Positions 15,857-24,881 of a stretch of DNA of 64,000 bases are shown here, one piece after another (position 1 is the stretch's first letter; each line of letters begins with the position of its first letter). A program made the translations under genes and the position numbers. Source of the DNA: RPRC01 sp034933285 (GTDB lineage Bacteria; Desulfobacterota; Desulfuromonadia; Geobacterales; Geobacteraceae). The notes beneath the pieces are model-generated. The model had not been told where the DNA came from. It saw only the letters and a list, made by a program, of their open reading frames with translations, and did no database searches. The stretch is from positions 1 through 64,000 of the forward strand of contig JAYFNT010000009.1 of assembly GCA_034933285.1 (NCBI GenBank), in the 5' to 3' direction.

Positions 15857-15976
15857 TTACTTGTACGGAATAAACCTGGAACTGTCGACGCCACATCTGG
15901 GACATATCTTCGGTGGCGCCGGGCCGTCGTGTATATACCCGCAAACAAGGCACTGCCATCTTTTGGTTTTTAGCAT
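15857..15976 (-). CDS. Minimal rubredoxin-like protein (39 residues)
   Basis: The frame runs from an ATG at 15976 with GGAGG nine bases upstream to a TAA at 15857-15859. The protein starts MLKTKRWQCLVCGYIHDG and continues with CPRCG, ending FIPYK. The two CxxC pairs and the CGYIHDG and P-x-x-CPxCG contexts are the iron-binding knuckles of rubredoxin or of the C-terminal domain of rubrerythrin. It is shorter than a classical rubredoxin (about 52-54) because the central loop is missing. Encoded just upstream of the flavo-diiron protein, it most likely passes electrons to it. It could instead be a structural zinc or iron knuckle. Confidence 0.8.
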   Translation of the reverse strand: MLKTKRWQCLVCGYIHDGPAPPKICPRCGVDSSRFIPYK

Positions 15977-16117
15977 CGCTTTCTACCTCCATTCTACCGG
16001 TAAGATGTGTTTAGGAGCGAGCTGGAAACTGATTAACACCTGTTAGGAAATATTGCAGCCGGTTGGTGTTCACCGTGCACATCGATGAATATGTCGATGT
16101 GACTTTTCGCGACCTCC

Positions 16118-16162
16118 TTCGATGTGCTGGCGATCGGGACGGGAAGCGCGGCATTTGGTGTC
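16118..16162 (+). pseudogene. Start fragment of a second FAD-dependent oxidoreductase gene
   Basis: From 16118 the sequence ttcgatgtgctggcgatcgg and the next seven bases match the start of the oxidoreductase gene at about 11624 in 26 of 27 positions. In frame this reads FDVLAIGTGSAAFGVN, a Rossmann-type FAD-binding start. Similarity is lost downstream where the ADP-ribosylglycohydrolase gene ends on the other strand. It is a 5' remnant of a paralogous gene. Confidence 0.5.
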
Positions 16163-17243
16163 AATTTTTATCAACGTCTGCGGCCAGCTCGGTGGCCAGG
16201 CTGCACAGTTCGGCGGACTCTTCCAGGCCGTCGAAGAATCGCTGCGGGATGCGGCCGACACCGACCTGGGCGCCGACCAGGGCGCAGGTCAGGATGGCGC
16301 GCGCCTGATTCTGGCCTCCGCCGTTGATGGCGTGCAGCAGGGCAGATTCGAAATCGTCGTGAAAGCGGGACGCCAGGTAGTAGGCCGCAGGAAGCTGGTG
16401 ATAGATGGCACAGGGCATGCCGTAGACGATGGACACCTTCCATGCCGGATCAATGCGAATGTCTAGATCTTGTGCGGCAGCGGCCATATAGGACGGAGTC
16501 AGCAGTGCATCCGGAGAGGCGAACCTGCCGGCCCGCGGCGGGTCCTGGTTGCCGGGACGGGGCGGCTGCAGATTGTCGCCGGTTATGGCATGAAAAGGGA
16601 GTGCTCCGCCATGCACCAGCTTCATCAGCTTGCCGGACAGTTGCGCGTCCAGAGCGTGGCCCTGCACCAGCAGTCCCAGCACGGCACCATAGGCCACAGT
16701 CATCGACACGACCGTATCGTCGCTCTGGGTCAGGATGGTGTTGCTGGTGATCGCGGCTGCCAGACGCGCCGGCTCCAGCGCATAACGCACCGCCAGTGCC
16801 AGGGTGCGCTCGATGGCCTCGGTTGTGTCGGCATGGCCGCCGGTCTGCCCCCATGGCAGCTTCTGCTGCACCCTCTGCCGCCACAACTCACGGATCGACT
16901 GGCTGGTATAGCCGCCCGGCCCGCTGATCGGCGTGCCGTTCAAGAGCGACAGCAGTTCTTCATCCATGCGGTTGCAGAAATCCGTTTCATCATACCAACC
17001 GCGCGCAACCAACGAGCGCAGCAGCAGCTTGAGAATAAAACCGGCCTGGGAGAGCTGGCCGGCCTTGTGCCCGGCGTGGTAGCGGCCAGGCTTGGGGTCC
17101 GTATAATCACTGATCCAGTCGCCGTAGTCACGGCGCATTTCGGCAAGATCGTAGTACCAGTGCGGACCCAGCCCCATTGCATCACCGATGAAGGCGCCCA
17201 TGATGGCGCCGGCTGCGCGATCCCGTATATTGATGCCTGGCAT
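16161..17243 (-). CDS. ADP-ribosylglycohydrolase family protein
   Basis: About 360 residues. The N-terminus DRAAGAIMGAFIGDAMGLGPHWYY is the family signature. Metal-ligand regions follow: a Thr/Asp-rich stretch (GHADTTEAIERTLALAVRY), TQSDDTVVSMTVAYG, and near the C-terminus LHAINGGGQNQARAILTCAL, which corresponds to the second metal site. Members remove ADP-ribose from proteins or small molecules using two Mg ions (DraG/ARH type). A GTG at 17252 is possible, but GAGGTGG fits the ATG at 17243. It stands alone with no DraT-like partner nearby, so the target is unknown. The C-terminal metal motif has Asn/Gln where the classical enzyme has Asp pairs, which could affect activity. Confidence 0.82.
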   Translation of the reverse strand: MPGINIRDRAAGAIMGAFIGDAMGLGPHWYYDLAEMRRDYGDWISDYTDPKPGRYHAGHKAGQLSQAGFILKLLLRSLVARGWYDETDFCNRMDEELLSLLNGTPISGPGGYTSQSIRELWRQRVQQKLPWGQTGGHADTTEAIERTLALAVRYALEPARLAAAITSNTILTQSDDTVVSMTVAYGAVLGLLVQGHALDAQLSGKLMKLVHGGALPFHAITGDNLQPPRPGNQDPPRAGRFASPDALLTPSYMAAAAQDLDIRIDPAWKVSIVYGMPCAIYHQLPAAYYLASRFHDDFESALLHAINGGGQNQARAILTCALVGAQVGVGRIPQRFFDGLEESAELCSLATELAADVDKN

Positions 17244-17334
17244 GTTGACCACCTCTGGAAAAGTCGGGAAATTCTTTAATTAGACGTTGCTTTGTGCAGG
17301 TTTCAAGCATAAGGAAAGGATAACAGGACATGGA

Positions 17335-17653
17335 AAGGTGTCAATTTATCACCCCGCCCCTCCGGTTTTTAATTCCCGAGAAGCGCGGTAAGATGGAGAA
17401 TGCGGTTTGTTTTTCATCACATTGGGCGCTATTACAGACTGGAGAATGACGCGATGTCTTCTTCTTTTCAAGATCCTTTTGCTTAGTACACCACTTAAGT
17501 GGACTTTTGCTCTCGAAGAGCTTGTTGTGCATTCGTGACAAACAATATAAAGGCTTAATAATAATAAATCGCCAATCATAAAATCTGTTGAAGGTTGAGA
17601 AATAAAACATTACATTTGGAAAAACAGACCTGTTAATAAAAAATTGACACCTT
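17335..17653. mobile_element. 319-bp element bounded by 13-bp perfect inverted repeats
   Basis: AAGGTGTCAATTT (17335-17347) and AAATTGACACCTT (17641-17653) are perfect inverted repeats. The interior is AT-rich, has no convincing gene, and contains an internal AAGTGGACTTTTG string (about 17494) like the IS3-type end at 13139. I see no target duplication. It is probably a non-autonomous element or a deleted transposon, possibly a patchwork of two. Confidence 0.5.
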
Positions 17654-17686
17654 ATTCACTTTTGCTACATTAATAGTATCGATATA

Positions 17687-18778
17687 ATGGACTTTTTTCA
17701 TTCGGTTCATCTTTCAGAGGCCATGAAAACTAAACATAATCATCCAAACGAAGAAAGAATCTATAAAGCTGACGACAGGGAAACAACCCTTTCAGGGTTT
17801 TCCATTGCGGAGGTACTTTACAGGATTTCCATTCCCACCTTTATAATCGACAGAAAGCATACGGTAATCCACTGGAACAGGGCGATGGAGAACTTGTCCG
17901 GTATTCCTGCAAGCGCTATTATCGGGACCAAACAGCATTGGAGAGCATTCTATCCTTCAAAAAGGGCAACCATGGCGGACTTTATCGTGGGGAATATGCA
18001 TGAGGAGGTGATTGCAACTTTCTTCGAAGGAAAATACCGGAAATCACAGTTTGATGAATCGTCATATGAGACGGAAGATTATTTTCCGACCCTTGGCGGC
18101 AAAGGAAGATGGTTGCTGTGCACAGCCACTGCTATTCCGGATGCCAACGGACGGATAATCGCAGCGGTAGAATCCGTACAGGATATCTCCGAACGGAAGA
18201 GGGCGGAGGACAGCCTTCGGGAAAGCGAACAGAAATACAAGGAAATGAGCATCACCGATTCTCTGACCAAACTGTATAATTCCAGGCATTTTTTCCGGCA
18301 ACTGAAATCGGAGATCGAACGTTCGGAAAGATATGGACATCCCCTGTCGGTCGTGCTGCTGGATGTCGACAACTTCAAGAAGTACAATGACACCTACGGA
18401 CATCTCGAAGGCGACAACGCCCTTCTGGTAATCGCGGACGTAATAAGGAAGACCCTGAGGAGCACTGACAATGGATTCAGGTTCGGGGGAGAGGAGTTCA
18501 CCATAATCCTTCCTGAAACGGATATTGACGAAGCGCTGGAGGTCGCGGAACGGTTGAGAAAGAATATCGCGAATGCCTGGCTGTCGCCCTTGTCAAAGTT
18601 GAAATCCTGCGTTACCGCAAGCATCGGGGTTTCAAGGCATGAGCCCGGAGAACTCATTTCATCGCTGCTCGGACGGACGGACAAGGCGATGTACTCGGCG
18701 AAAGAGAAGGGAAAAAACAGGGTTTGCGTTGAAATTCAGGAGCAGCGGGTAAAACAGATGCAGTTGTTTGCAAACTAG
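17687..18778 (+). CDS. PAS-GGDEF diguanylate cyclase
   Basis: 363 residues, cytosolic (no membrane segment). The PAS domain covers about residues 40-180 (RISIPTFIIDRKHTVIHWNR to VQDISERKRAEDSL). A short coiled coil leads into a GGDEF domain (about 190-350). The active motif GGEEF is intact, with RSTD five residues before it as an inhibitory I-site. The base-contact region NFKKYNDTYGHLEGD keeps the Asp of classical c-di-GMP cyclases where the Hypr cGAMP synthases have Ser. So it is predicted to make c-di-GMP under control of a PAS ligand or redox signal. The start is uncertain: neither the ATG at 17687 nor that at 17723 has a strong ribosome site. The TAG stop overlaps the end of a repeat element. 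Confidence 0.88.
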   Translation: MDFFHSVHLSEAMKTKHNHPNEERIYKADDRETTLSGFSIAEVLYRISIPTFIIDRKHTVIHWNRAMENLSGIPASAIIGTKQHWRAFYPSKRATMADFIVGNMHEEVIATFFEGKYRKSQFDESSYETEDYFPTLGGKGRWLLCTATAIPDANGRIIAAVESVQDISERKRAEDSLRESEQKYKEMSITDSLTKLYNSRHFFRQLKSEIERSERYGHPLSVVLLDVDNFKKYNDTYGHLEGDNALLVIADVIRKTLRSTDNGFRFGGEEFTIILPETDIDEALEVAERLRKNIANAWLSPLSKLKSCVTASIGVSRHEPGELISSLLGRTDKAMYSAKEKGKNRVCVEIQEQRVKQMQLFAN

Positions 18779-18815
18779 TTTTCGTCCGGAAAGGGTGCTT
18801 TTGCGCCCTGGTTTC
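18775..18815. repeat. Small inverted-repeat element, copy 4 (left end only)
   Basis: About 40 bp, tagttttcgtccggaaaggg followed by tgcttttgcgccctgg, matches the left end of copy 3 with few changes, after which similarity stops. Its first bases provide the TAG that ends the GGDEF gene, so an insertion here may have trimmed the cyclase C-terminus. Confidence 0.6.
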
Positions 18816-18850
18816 CTTTCTGAATAATAGATTATCCCATCCTGAGCATC

Positions 18851-20272
18851 TTACCGCTCCATCCGTGAGCCGGTCATTTTATCCGCTTCGTTTACCCATC
18901 CCCCTCCCATTGACTTGTAAATATTCACCAGCGATACGAACAGCGATGCGCGCGTCAGCGCCAGGTTCAATTCCACTGGAAACAGTTGCTGCTGTGCCTG
19001 CAATACAGTGGAATAGGGCGTGTAGCCGCCGTCATACTGAAGACGGGCCAGTCGTTCGTATTCCCTTGATGCGTTTACCAGCCGACCTTGCGCGGCCAGC
19101 TGGTCGGCCAGCTTCGCCCTCGCAGCAAGGGCATTCTCCACGTCGGCGAAGGCGCTCTGGATTGCGGAGCGGTAAGTCAACAACGCTGCCTGTTGCGCTG
19201 CCTCGGCCTGTTTCACCTGGCCGGAGACCGCCCCGGCGGTAAAGATCGGCCCGGTAATCGACCCTGCATAACTCCAGATTTCGGCCGGTCCCTTGAACAG
19301 GTTGCGCAACTCTTCACTTGATGAGCCATAAGTCCCTGTCAGGGAGATGGTGGGGAAATAGAGAGCCCTGGCCGCACCGATCTGGGCGTTTGCGGCAATG
19401 AGGTTCTGCTCGGACTGCATGATATCAGGCCTGTTTGTCAGAATTTCCGATGGAACCCCGGACGGTACGGCCGGCATGGAGAGCTCGTGGATCGTCTTGC
19501 CGCGCGGCACAGGCTCCGGATTGGCGCCCAGAAGAATGCAAATGGCGTTTTCCGCCTGGATGATCTGGTTCTCGATCTGAGGGATCGTTGCTGCCGCTGT
19601 TTCATATTGGGTGCGGGCCTGCTCGACATTCATCTGCGATACCTGGCCGTATTTGAACTGCAGTTCGAAAAGCCTGACCGAATCCTGGTAACTGGCCAGG
19701 TTGCGCCTGGATATGGCCAGCTGTTCGTCCAGGCCGCGAAGCTGGAGATAGCTGCCTGCCACAGAGCCCACGAGGGAGAGAATCACGCCGCGACGGGCCT
19801 CAACCGAGGCGAGAACATTCGCACGGGCAGCCTCTGACAGCCTGCGGATGCGTCCCCACAAATCGATTTCCCAGCTGGCGCCTGCAAACAGCTGGAAAGA
19901 ATCCTGGGGATTCGGCACGTAGGAAGGGACGGGAGAGGCGTTCAATTCGCTGATGCGCTGGCGGGATGCGTCCGCACCGTAGCTGACCTGTGGGAAGAGA
20001 GACGACCTGACCTGGGAGAGCACGCCTGCGGCTTGTTCGATATTGGCTGCTGCTATGCCGATGTTTTTGTTTCCGACCAGTGCCCGTGCAATGAGGTCAT
20101 CGAGCACAGGGTCGCCGAACTGGCGCCACCAGGCTGTATTTGCCGTCTTTTGCGCATCAGCGATCTCGTATCGATACGCCTGCGGCACATCCAATTCGGG
20201 ACGGCGGTAATCGGGGCCGAGCATGCAACCTGCGAGGTTTGCGGCAAGCGCGAAAAAAACGAGTCGACGCAT
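18851..20272 (-). CDS. RND efflux outer-membrane lipoprotein (NodT/OprM family)
   Basis: 473 residues from an ATG at 20272, with GGAG about 10 nt upstream. The lipoprotein signal FALAANLAGCMLGPDYRRPE contains the lipobox cysteine and the family start GPDYxxP. The two repeated helical halves carry WEIDLWGRIRR, GVILSLVGSVAGSYLQL, NRPDIMQSEQNLIAANAQIG, GPIFTAGAVSGQ and a final LVNIYKSMGGGW, all standard for OprM/NodT. It forms the trimeric outer-membrane channel of a tripartite pump. It is the last gene of the adaptor-pump-channel operon on the minus strand, beginning two bases from the pump stop codon. Confidence 0.93.
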   Translation of the reverse strand: MRRLVFFALAANLAGCMLGPDYRRPELDVPQAYRYEIADAQKTANTAWWRQFGDPVLDDLIARALVGNKNIGIAAANIEQAAGVLSQVRSSLFPQVSYGADASRQRISELNASPVPSYVPNPQDSFQLFAGASWEIDLWGRIRRLSEAARANVLASVEARRGVILSLVGSVAGSYLQLRGLDEQLAISRRNLASYQDSVRLFELQFKYGQVSQMNVEQARTQYETAAATIPQIENQIIQAENAICILLGANPEPVPRGKTIHELSMPAVPSGVPSEILTNRPDIMQSEQNLIAANAQIGAARALYFPTISLTGTYGSSSEELRNLFKGPAEIWSYAGSITGPIFTAGAVSGQVKQAEAAQQAALLTYRSAIQSAFADVENALAARAKLADQLAAQGRLVNASREYERLARLQYDGGYTPYSTVLQAQQQLFPVELNLALTRASLFVSLVNIYKSMGGGWVNEADKMTGSRMER

Positions 20273-20273
20273 A

Positions 20274-23200
20274 TCAGTCGTTCTCCTTCCCGGAATCGGC
20301 GGGTGTGCCAAGGGGGGCGACCCTGCCGTCCTGACCGGGTGCGGGGTGCGGGGAGTGCGCGGGTTCATTTTTGCCGCGCTCAGACAACCGGTCGAAGAGA
20401 TAGAAGAACAACGGCACATAGAGCATGGCCAGCGTGGCTTCGCCGATCATGCCTCCTATGATGCCGGTGCCGATGGAATGGCGGGCGTTGGCGCCCGCGC
20501 CGGTGGCGACGGCCAGCGGCAGCACGCCGAAGATGAACGCCAGCGACGTCATGATGATCGGCCGCAGCCGCTCTTCGCCGGCCCGTATGGTTGCGTCGAT
20601 GATCGACAACCCCTGCTTGCGGAGATCGACGGCAAAGGTGACCCTGAGCACGGCATTCTTCGCCCCCAACCCGATCAGGACCAAGAGCCCGATTTGGAAA
20701 TACACGTCGTTATGCAGACCGCGCAGCCAGTTGAATGCCAGGGCGCCGAGAATCCCGAACGGGACCGCGGTCATGACGGAGCCGGGTAATGTCCAGGACT
20801 CGAACTGGGCTGCAAGCACCAGGAAAACAATTATGAGGCCAAAGGCGAAGGCGGCTGCGGAAGTCCCTCCCGATTTCTTTTCTTCGTAGGCCATTCCCGA
20901 CCATTCGAAGCCGTAGCCCTGGGGCAGCGCCTCGCGGGCCACTTCTTCCATTGCCCGGATCGCTTCGCCCGAGCTGAAGCCTTCCGCGGCGGAGCCGGTG
21001 ACCTGTGCGGCGGGGAAGCCGTTGAAATGCGGGACCAGGTCCGGACCGGCGACGTACTGTGTCGTTGCAACTGCCGACAAGGGTATCATCTCACCACTGC
21101 CGGACCTGGTATACAGGCGGGTGATGTCGTCCGGGCTGCTTCGGTAAGGGGCTTCCGACTGGAGGATGACATTCCAGACCCGGCTGTACTGGTTGTATTG
21201 GCTGACCTGTATGGAGCCGAACTGGGCCTGCAGGGCGCTGTACACATCTTCCACCTGCACGCCGAGCAGCACTGCCTTGGCCCGGTCCACATCGACCCGC
21301 AACTGTTGCGAGGACGCGCGGAAGGTCGTGTTCAGGCCGGTGAGCTCGGGACGCTGCCGCGCCTTTTCCAGGAAACGGCTGGTGAGTTCTTGCAGTCGCG
21401 CCGGGTCGCCGCCCCCCTTATCCTGGATCCAGAACTCGAATCCGCCGGTGGTTCCGATTCCCGGTATGGCCGGCGGAGGTATGGGCAGGAGCCTTCCCTC
21501 CCTGATGTCCCGCGCTCCGGCTGCAGCGCCCAGCAGTACGGCCCTGGCATTTTCTTTACGGGCTTTCTTCAGGCTGGAATACCGCTCCTCGAAGTCTTTG
21601 AGCGTGACGAAGAAGGTTGCCGCATTGGACTTGTACTGGCTGTCCAGCAGGCTGTAGCCGTTGATGACTGTCCTGTTGGCGACGGCAGGATTGCCGGCAA
21701 ACAGTTTGTCGACCTTGGCTGACGCCAGTGACGTGCGCTGCAGGCTGGCCGCGTCGGGCATCACGAGTTGGGCAAGCACATAGCCCTGGTCTTCGTTGGG
21801 CACGAAGCTGGTCGGTATGGTCCGGAAAAGCTGCACGAGCCCTGCTATCAAAACGGCAAGCACTACGAATGCCGCTACCATCCGCTTGATCATGAGCAGC
21901 ACGGCGTCGCCGAAGGCAACGGTAAAGCGGTCGAACAGCCGGTTGAACCAGGCAAAGAAGCCGTGCGTGGGGGGCGTGGCATGCCGGAGCAGGACAGCGC
22001 ACATGGCCGGGGTAAGAGTAAGGGCCACGAAGCCGGAGAGTGCCACGGAAATAACGATGGTGATGGCGAATTGCTTGTAGAGTTGCCCGGTGGTGCCGGG
22101 AAGAAACGCCGCGGGGATGAATACCGATGACATGACCAGCACCACGGCGACCAGCGAACTGCCGATTTCCTCCATGGCCCTGACCGTGGCTTCCCTGGGT
22201 GCAAGGTGGTGACGCGCCATGTTGCGGTCCACGTTTTCCACCACCACAATCGCATCGTCAACCACCATGCCGATGGCAAGCACGATGCCGAACAGCGTCA
22301 GCAGGTTTATGGAGAAGCCAAGGGCGAGCATGCCGGTGAAGGTGCCGATCAGCGCCACGAAAATCGCTGCCGTGCAGATGAGCGTGGCGCGGAAGCTTTG
22401 CAGGAACAGGTAAACGACCAGCATGACCAGAAGTATCGCTTCGAACAGAGTGTGGATAACCTCCTCGATTGATATCCGCACGAAGTCGGTCGTATCCAGC
22501 GCGATGACGATATCCATGCCGTCGGGCATGGTCCGTTTCAGTTCCGTCAGTGTCTTGCGCACCGCCTTCGATACTTCGAGGCCGTTGGCGCCGGGTTGCT
22601 GGTAGATGGCGATAGGCGTCGCCGGTGATCCGTTCAGCCTGTTATCGTCGATATACTGCCTGCGGCCCACTTCGGCGCGCGCCACATCTCTTACGCGGAC
22701 GATGGCGCTGCCGTCCTGGCTGGCGCGGAGGATGATGTCCTCGTACTGGGAAGGATTGATGAACGGCGCCTGGGTCACAACCGGAAAGGTCAGCTGCACC
22801 TGGTCGTCACTGGGCTGCTGACCCAGTTGGCCGGCCCCGAACAGGGCGTTCTGTTTTGCGACCGCATTCTGGATGTCGGTTGTGGTGATGCCGAGAGAGG
22901 CCATCCGGTCCGGGTTCATCCAGATGCGCATTGCCTGGTCCGCAACGCCGAAAATCTGCGCCTGGCCGGCGCCGTTGACCCTTTTTATGGCATCAAGGAC
23001 ATAAACGTTGGCATAGTTGGTGACATATTCCGGGCTGTATCTGCCGTCCTTGTTCGTTACAGCTATGATCATCAATGTGCTGGATGACTTTTTCTGCACG
23101 GATACGCCGTATTGGGTGACCGCCGAGGGAAGCTGTGGAGCAGCCAGGTTCACCCTGTTCTGCACCTGGACCTGTGCAACGTCCGGATCGGTGTCCAGGG

Positions 23201-23486
23201 TGAAGTAGACCGTAATGGTCAGCCTGCCGGTGCTGGAGCTCGTCGATGTCATGTACAGCATGTTGTCGACGCCGTTGATCTGCGCTTCGATGGGCGCCGC
23301 AACCGCGTCCCCGACCGTTTTCGAGTCGGCGCCGGGGTAGGTGGTCGTCACCTGGATCTGCACGGGAGTGATGGTGGGGTACTGGGCAACAGGCAACAGC
23401 TTCATCGACACAAGTCCTGCAATGACGATGATGAGTGAAATGACCGTTGCGAAGATCGGCCGTTCGATGAAGAATCTGGAGAACAT
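20274..23486 (-). CDS. HAE1-type RND efflux pump (AcrB-like)
   Basis: 1070 residues from an ATG at 23486 with GGAGGG in front; full length for the family. It begins MFSRFFIERPIFATVISLII, as AcrB homologues do. The proton-relay Asp pair is in AIGMVVDDAIVVVENV (TM4) and the essential Lys in GLGAKNAVL (TM10). Porter-domain signatures include TYPGADSKTV and FVPNEDQGYVLAQL. One oddity is that TM10 continues RVTFAVDL, where the family has IVEFA. It exports hydrophobic or amphiphilic compounds using the proton gradient. The operon order is adaptor, pump, channel. No local repressor gene is adjacent. Confidence 0.94.
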   Translation of the reverse strand: MFSRFFIERPIFATVISLIIVIAGLVSMKLLPVAQYPTITPVQIQVTTTYPGADSKTVGDAVAAPIEAQINGVDNMLYMTSTSSSTGRLTITVYFTLDTDPDVAQVQVQNRVNLAAPQLPSAVTQYGVSVQKKSSSTLMIIAVTNKDGRYSPEYVTNYANVYVLDAIKRVNGAGQAQIFGVADQAMRIWMNPDRMASLGITTTDIQNAVAKQNALFGAGQLGQQPSDDQVQLTFPVVTQAPFINPSQYEDIILRASQDGSAIVRVRDVARAEVGRRQYIDDNRLNGSPATPIAIYQQPGANGLEVSKAVRKTLTELKRTMPDGMDIVIALDTTDFVRISIEEVIHTLFEAILLVMLVVYLFLQSFRATLICTAAIFVALIGTFTGMLALGFSINLLTLFGIVLAIGMVVDDAIVVVENVDRNMARHHLAPREATVRAMEEIGSSLVAVVLVMSSVFIPAAFLPGTTGQLYKQFAITIVISVALSGFVALTLTPAMCAVLLRHATPPTHGFFAWFNRLFDRFTVAFGDAVLLMIKRMVAAFVVLAVLIAGLVQLFRTIPTSFVPNEDQGYVLAQLVMPDAASLQRTSLASAKVDKLFAGNPAVANRTVINGYSLLDSQYKSNAATFFVTLKDFEERYSSLKKARKENARAVLLGAAAGARDIREGRLLPIPPPAIPGIGTTGGFEFWIQDKGGGDPARLQELTSRFLEKARQRPELTGLNTTFRASSQQLRVDVDRAKAVLLGVQVEDVYSALQAQFGSIQVSQYNQYSRVWNVILQSEAPYRSSPDDITRLYTRSGSGEMIPLSAVATTQYVAGPDLVPHFNGFPAAQVTGSAAEGFSSGEAIRAMEEVAREALPQGYGFEWSGMAYEEKKSGGTSAAAFAFGLIIVFLVLAAQFESWTLPGSVMTAVPFGILGALAFNWLRGLHNDVYFQIGLLVLIGLGAKNAVLRVTFAVDLRKQGLSIIDATIRAGEERLRPIIMTSLAFIFGVLPLAVATGAGANARHSIGTGIIGGMIGEATLAMLYVPLFFYLFDRLSERGKNEPAHSPHPAPGQDGRVAPLGTPADSGKEND

Positions 23487-23524
23487 GGGCTCCCTCCGGG
23501 GGATTGCCTTTTTCCTGCTTCCTC

Positions 23525-24700
23525 CTAATGTATTACCTTTACCGGTACGCCCGGCTGCAGCGACAGGCCCCCGTCGACGACCACCTTTTCGCCGGCTTTG
23601 AGACCGTCGGAAATCAGCCAGCCATTGCCGTACCATTCACCTGCCGTAACCGGCCGCTGTTCGACCCTGGTGCCCTTGTCCACCACCCAGACGAAATGCC
23701 CTTTCCCTCCCTGCTGCACAGCGCGCTGCGGCAGGACGATCGCCCCCGGCCTGATGGCGCCTTTCAGCAGCGCGCGGACAAACTGGTTCGGGCGGAGCAC
23801 CCCATCGGGGTTGTCGACGCTGGCCCTGAGGAGGAACGTGCCGGTCTGGGCGTTATACGAAGGGGAGGCGAAAGTTATCAGTCCCTTGTGGGGGAAGATA
23901 GAGCCGTCAACGAGGATTATCTCGACTTCGAATTTCCCGCTTCGGGGGGGTATCAGGAGTTTCCTGGCAAACCTGTCGCGGTATCTCTGCATCTCGTTTT
24001 CAGAAATGCTGAAATTCACCCAGATGGGCGAGAGTACCGCAACGGTTGTGAGCTGGCTGTTCTGCTGGCTGATGTATGTCCCGTCCTGTTGCATGGCTGC
24101 GCCGGTAATGCCTGAAATGGGAGAGGAGATGGTGCAGTAGGAGAGGTTGAGGCGGGCCGTTTCCACGTCTGATTTCGCCTGCTCTACCGCAGCCGCGGAA
24201 GACTCGTAGGAGCCGATCGCATCGTCCAGGTCCTTTTGCGACAATGCGTGCTGGGCTGCAAGCGGCCTGGTGCGTTCCAGGTTGCGCCGTGCCGTTTCCA
24301 GGGCCGACTTCTGGCGTGTGAGCGCTGCAGTCGCGCCGCTCAGCTTGGCCTGGAACGGTTTCTTGTCCATGAGAAAGAGCACCTGCCCGGCCTTTACCTT
24401 CGAACCTTCCACATAGGCGCGTTTGTCCAGGAAACCGCTGACCCTCGCCTGGATGTTCACCTGGTGCGAACTCTGCGTTTGGGCGACATATTCAACATTT
24501 GCCGGAAGGTCGGTGGGTTTGACGGTCACCACGGTGACCGTAACCGGGCCGGTCCCGGTTTTTTTCTCTTCGTGTCCTGAGCAGGACATAAGGACTGGCA
24601 GAAGGACGAAAAAGGACGAAAAAAGCGCAATGGCCATACGCCTTGCGGAATAGGCCCGACGCGGGATTGCACCGGATCCGCGGCTAATAAAGTTTTTCAT
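23525..24700 (-). CDS. RND efflux periplasmic adaptor (AcrA/MexA-like)
   Basis: About 391 residues from an ATG at 24700 with AGGGGG upstream (the frame opens at 24799). The signal peptide ends in the lipobox VLMSCSGHEEKK, so it is a lipoprotein. The barrel-sandwich half EYVAQTQSSHQVNIQARVSG and its partner NLSYCTISSPISGITGAA flank a coiled-coil hairpin (about residues 105-165). The beta-barrel and membrane-proximal domains follow, with NPDGVLRPNQFVRA and PQRAVQQGGKGHFVWVV. It bridges the pump and the outer-membrane channel. It is the first gene of the operon, 38 bases from the pump start. Confidence 0.93.
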   Translation of the reverse strand: MKNFISRGSGAIPRRAYSARRMAIALFSSFFVLLPVLMSCSGHEEKKTGTGPVTVTVVTVKPTDLPANVEYVAQTQSSHQVNIQARVSGFLDKRAYVEGSKVKAGQVLFLMDKKPFQAKLSGATAALTRQKSALETARRNLERTRPLAAQHALSQKDLDDAIGSYESSAAAVEQAKSDVETARLNLSYCTISSPISGITGAAMQQDGTYISQQNSQLTTVAVLSPIWVNFSISENEMQRYRDRFARKLLIPPRSGKFEVEIILVDGSIFPHKGLITFASPSYNAQTGTFLLRASVDNPDGVLRPNQFVRALLKGAIRPGAIVLPQRAVQQGGKGHFVWVVDKGTRVEQRPVTAGEWYGNGWLISDGLKAGEKVVVDGGLSLQPGVPVKVIH

Positions 24701-24881
24701 TAACAAACCCCCTGCCGGATAGATCGCCCGCACTGAAAAGACAGCAACCCTCAGCTGTACTGAGCCTGATTTTTTATAAGTATATGTTGATATTTTCATG
24801 GGTCAACAGCGGCGCCGATGTCGCGGCGAATTTCAGTATGGCAACAGGTTGTTTCGATTTTCGCTTGAGTAAAGTACGATT

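Noticed and set aside
17687..18778. Hypr-type cGAMP synthase
   Set aside because: The base-contact Asp in GHLEGD is retained, as in classical c-di-GMP cyclases, where Hypr enzymes have Ser.
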